This document shows, piece after piece, positions 6,178 to 6,989 of a DNA stretch of 6,989 nt. The stretch covers positions 1 to 6,989 of the forward strand of contig JAAZOO010000389.1 in the NCBI GenBank assembly GCA_012797715.1. Reading direction: 5' to 3'. The stretch's first letter is position 1, and each line of letters starts with the position of its first letter. Under the pieces are notes generated by a model. It saw nothing but the letters and a program-made list of their open reading frames with translations, did no database searches and was not told the DNA's origin. The stretch is from Geobacteraceae bacterium (GTDB lineage: Bacteria > Desulfobacterota > Desulfuromonadia > Geobacterales > Geobacteraceae). The position numbers and the translations under genes were made by a program.

Positions 6178-6846
6178 TTATGGGAGGTTTGCCACGGCCT
6201 CATGGACATCTTTGATTATCTGTGCCGATACCGATGCCATCCCCTTGCTCATGGCGCGGGCAAGGCCGGCCGGGTCTGCGTCGGCAACAGGTTCGACGGA
6301 ACGGTATCCTTTCTGGAAGACGAGGCGATCCGGCGTGCCGGTGCGGGACATGTCCAGCAGGGTGACGGACAGTGCCATGACGGCCGAACGCGTGTTCCCC
6401 TCATCGATTTCCAGGAACTCCTCAACCCCGCCTCCCAGCACGAAGCGGGCATCCTCGTAGTCCCGGTACGAGAATGCCGCCCGAAACAGCCCCGAGTTCC
6501 TCAGGTCCCGCAGCAGATAGTCGCTCGTCATGTCTCCCGGATTCACTATCCAGCGATTGCTTGCATAGGTGTCGAGCTTGAAGGGTTCCGGCCGGTAGAC
6601 CATGGATACGGTATTGAATGCCTTTGCCACCGAAAAGCGTTCCACCTTTATGGTCTGTTCCAGGCGGGAAAGGTTTGCGAAGGGGGGGGAGGGATACTCG
6701 AAGGTGTAATGCTCTATCATCGGCGCAGGCGCACTCCTCCCGATGCAGCCGGGAAGGGAGAGGGAGAGGAGCGCCGCGCTACCGGCCAGTGAATGGAGCA
6801 ACAGTCGCCTGAAGATGGAGCGGTCTCTTTTTTCTGTCCTGATCAT
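6178..6846 (-). CDS. ABC-type transport auxiliary lipoprotein (PqiC-like), probable Mla/Pqi-type lipid transport component
   Basis: This is a 222-residue exported lipoprotein. The N-terminus has basic residues, a hydrophobic segment (about 15-31) and the lipobox LPGC ending at Cys34. Ile at +2 rather than Asp favours sorting to the outer membrane. The mature part resembles the ABC-transport auxiliary lipoprotein family (which includes PqiC): an early beta segment with IKVERFSV (66-73), then YASNRWIVNPGDM (94-106), LLRDLRNSGLF (111-121) and a late two-strand region before a C-terminal amphipathic helix. In known systems such lipoproteins work with an MCE protein, a permease and an ATPase to move lipids between the membranes. 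The upstream partial gene with an MCE-like C-terminus fits this. The ATG at 6846 (coding strand) is preceded by AAGAGGT 5 nt upstream, which supports the start. Family assignment is by pattern memory, without a profile search; I am fairly sure of 'lipoprotein' and less sure of the exact subfamily. Confidence 0.85.
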   Translation of the reverse strand: MIRTEKRDRSIFRRLLLHSLAGSAALLSLSLPGCIGRSAPAPMIEHYTFEYPSPPFANLSRLEQTIKVERFSVAKAFNTVSMVYRPEPFKLDTYASNRWIVNPGDMTSDYLLRDLRNSGLFRAAFSYRDYEDARFVLGGGVEEFLEIDEGNTRSAVMALSVTLLDMSRTGTPDRLVFQKGYRSVEPVADADPAGLARAMSKGMASVSAQIIKDVHEAVANLP

Positions 6847-6851
6847 GGGGT

Positions 6852-6858
6852 ACCTCTT
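6852..6858 (-). promoter_or_regulatory. Ribosome binding site of the lipoprotein gene
   Basis: Read on the minus strand this is AAGAGGT, 5 nt before the ATG. It lies in the 21-bp gap after the upstream gene's stop, consistent with co-transcription of the two genes. Confidence 0.65.
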
Positions 6859-6867
6859 CGTGTGGTA

Positions 6868-6989
6868 TCACTGGCGCCGAACCGCGGGGGGCGTGCTGAA
6901 GATGAGGTCCGAGGGTGTCGTGTTCAGTCGTTCCAGGAGACGCTGCAGCGTTTCCGTCGCCTGCTGAAGATTTTCGCTGGATACGCGCA
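6868..6989 (-). CDS. C-terminal end of a probable MCE/MlaD-family protein (partial)
   Basis: The right edge of the window cuts this minus-strand gene, leaving its last 39 codons and a TGA at 6870-6868. The visible peptide is an amphipathic, Gln/Leu/Thr-rich helix (ending in LQRLLERLN) followed by TTPSDLIFSTPP and a basic end. From memory, MCE proteins of Mla/Pqi-like transporters often end with such a helix and a 'P..L.F..PP' tail. The frame lies only 21 bp upstream of an auxiliary lipoprotein gene, the usual neighbour of an MCE gene in these operons. MCE proteins are anchored in the inner membrane and form hexameric lipid-binding rings in the periplasm. Evidence is limited to this short tail plus context; the MCE domain itself lies outside the window. 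Confidence 0.6.
   Translation of the reverse strand, partial: RVSSENLQQATETLQRLLERLNTTPSDLIFSTPPAVRRQ

Noticed and set aside
6202..6792. Plus-strand open frame of 196 codons opposite the lipoprotein gene
   Set aside because: The opposite strand encodes a protein with a clean signal peptide, lipobox, ribosome binding site and family motifs; the plus-strand translation shows none.

Overview
The window appears to come from a Gram-negative, GC-rich bacterium, most likely a Geobacter-like member of the Desulfuromonadota. This rests on module style: a long extracytoplasmic Cache-like sensor followed by a GAF of the 'GGFRMAWIG' type, a PAS domain with a C-terminal paired-CxxC tail, and a PAS carrying a Cys/His 'CY..H...CPV' insertion. 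All of these are, from memory, common in Geobacter signalling proteins. The taxonomic call is an inference; no marker gene is present.

Layout: positions 1-440 contain no convincing gene but are rich in inverted repeats, including a 13-bp stem at 10-58, and a weak promoter candidate lies at 241-268. Positions 441-6138 hold three plus-strand signalling genes in a tight array: a membrane-anchored hybrid-sensor histidine kinase (441-3191), a small soluble PAS protein with a predicted metal-binding Cys tail (3188-3778, 4-bp ATGA overlap with the kinase), and a soluble hybrid kinase with receivers at both ends (3802-6138, GTG start, 23-bp gap). After a 39-bp convergent gap, the minus strand carries an outer-membrane-type lipoprotein of the ABC-transport auxiliary (PqiC-like) family (6178-6846) and, upstream of it, the last 39 codons of a probable MCE/MlaD-family protein (6868-6989). 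These two are the end of an Mla/Pqi-like lipid-transport operon.

How the genes may work together: the first kinase senses something outside the inner membrane and has no receiver of its own. The third protein begins with a canonical receiver and ends with another, so a kinase-to-receiver relay within the operon is the simplest model. The PAS/CxxC protein has no catalytic domain and could modulate either kinase by protein contact. No DNA-binding or enzymatic output domain is encoded in the three-gene cluster, so the final output must lie elsewhere. The convergent lipid-transport genes are a separate transcription unit and no functional link to the relay is shown by the sequence.

No tRNA, rRNA, CRISPR array, transposase or phage gene was seen. 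The least explained parts are the structured 440-bp leader region and the small PAS/CxxC protein.
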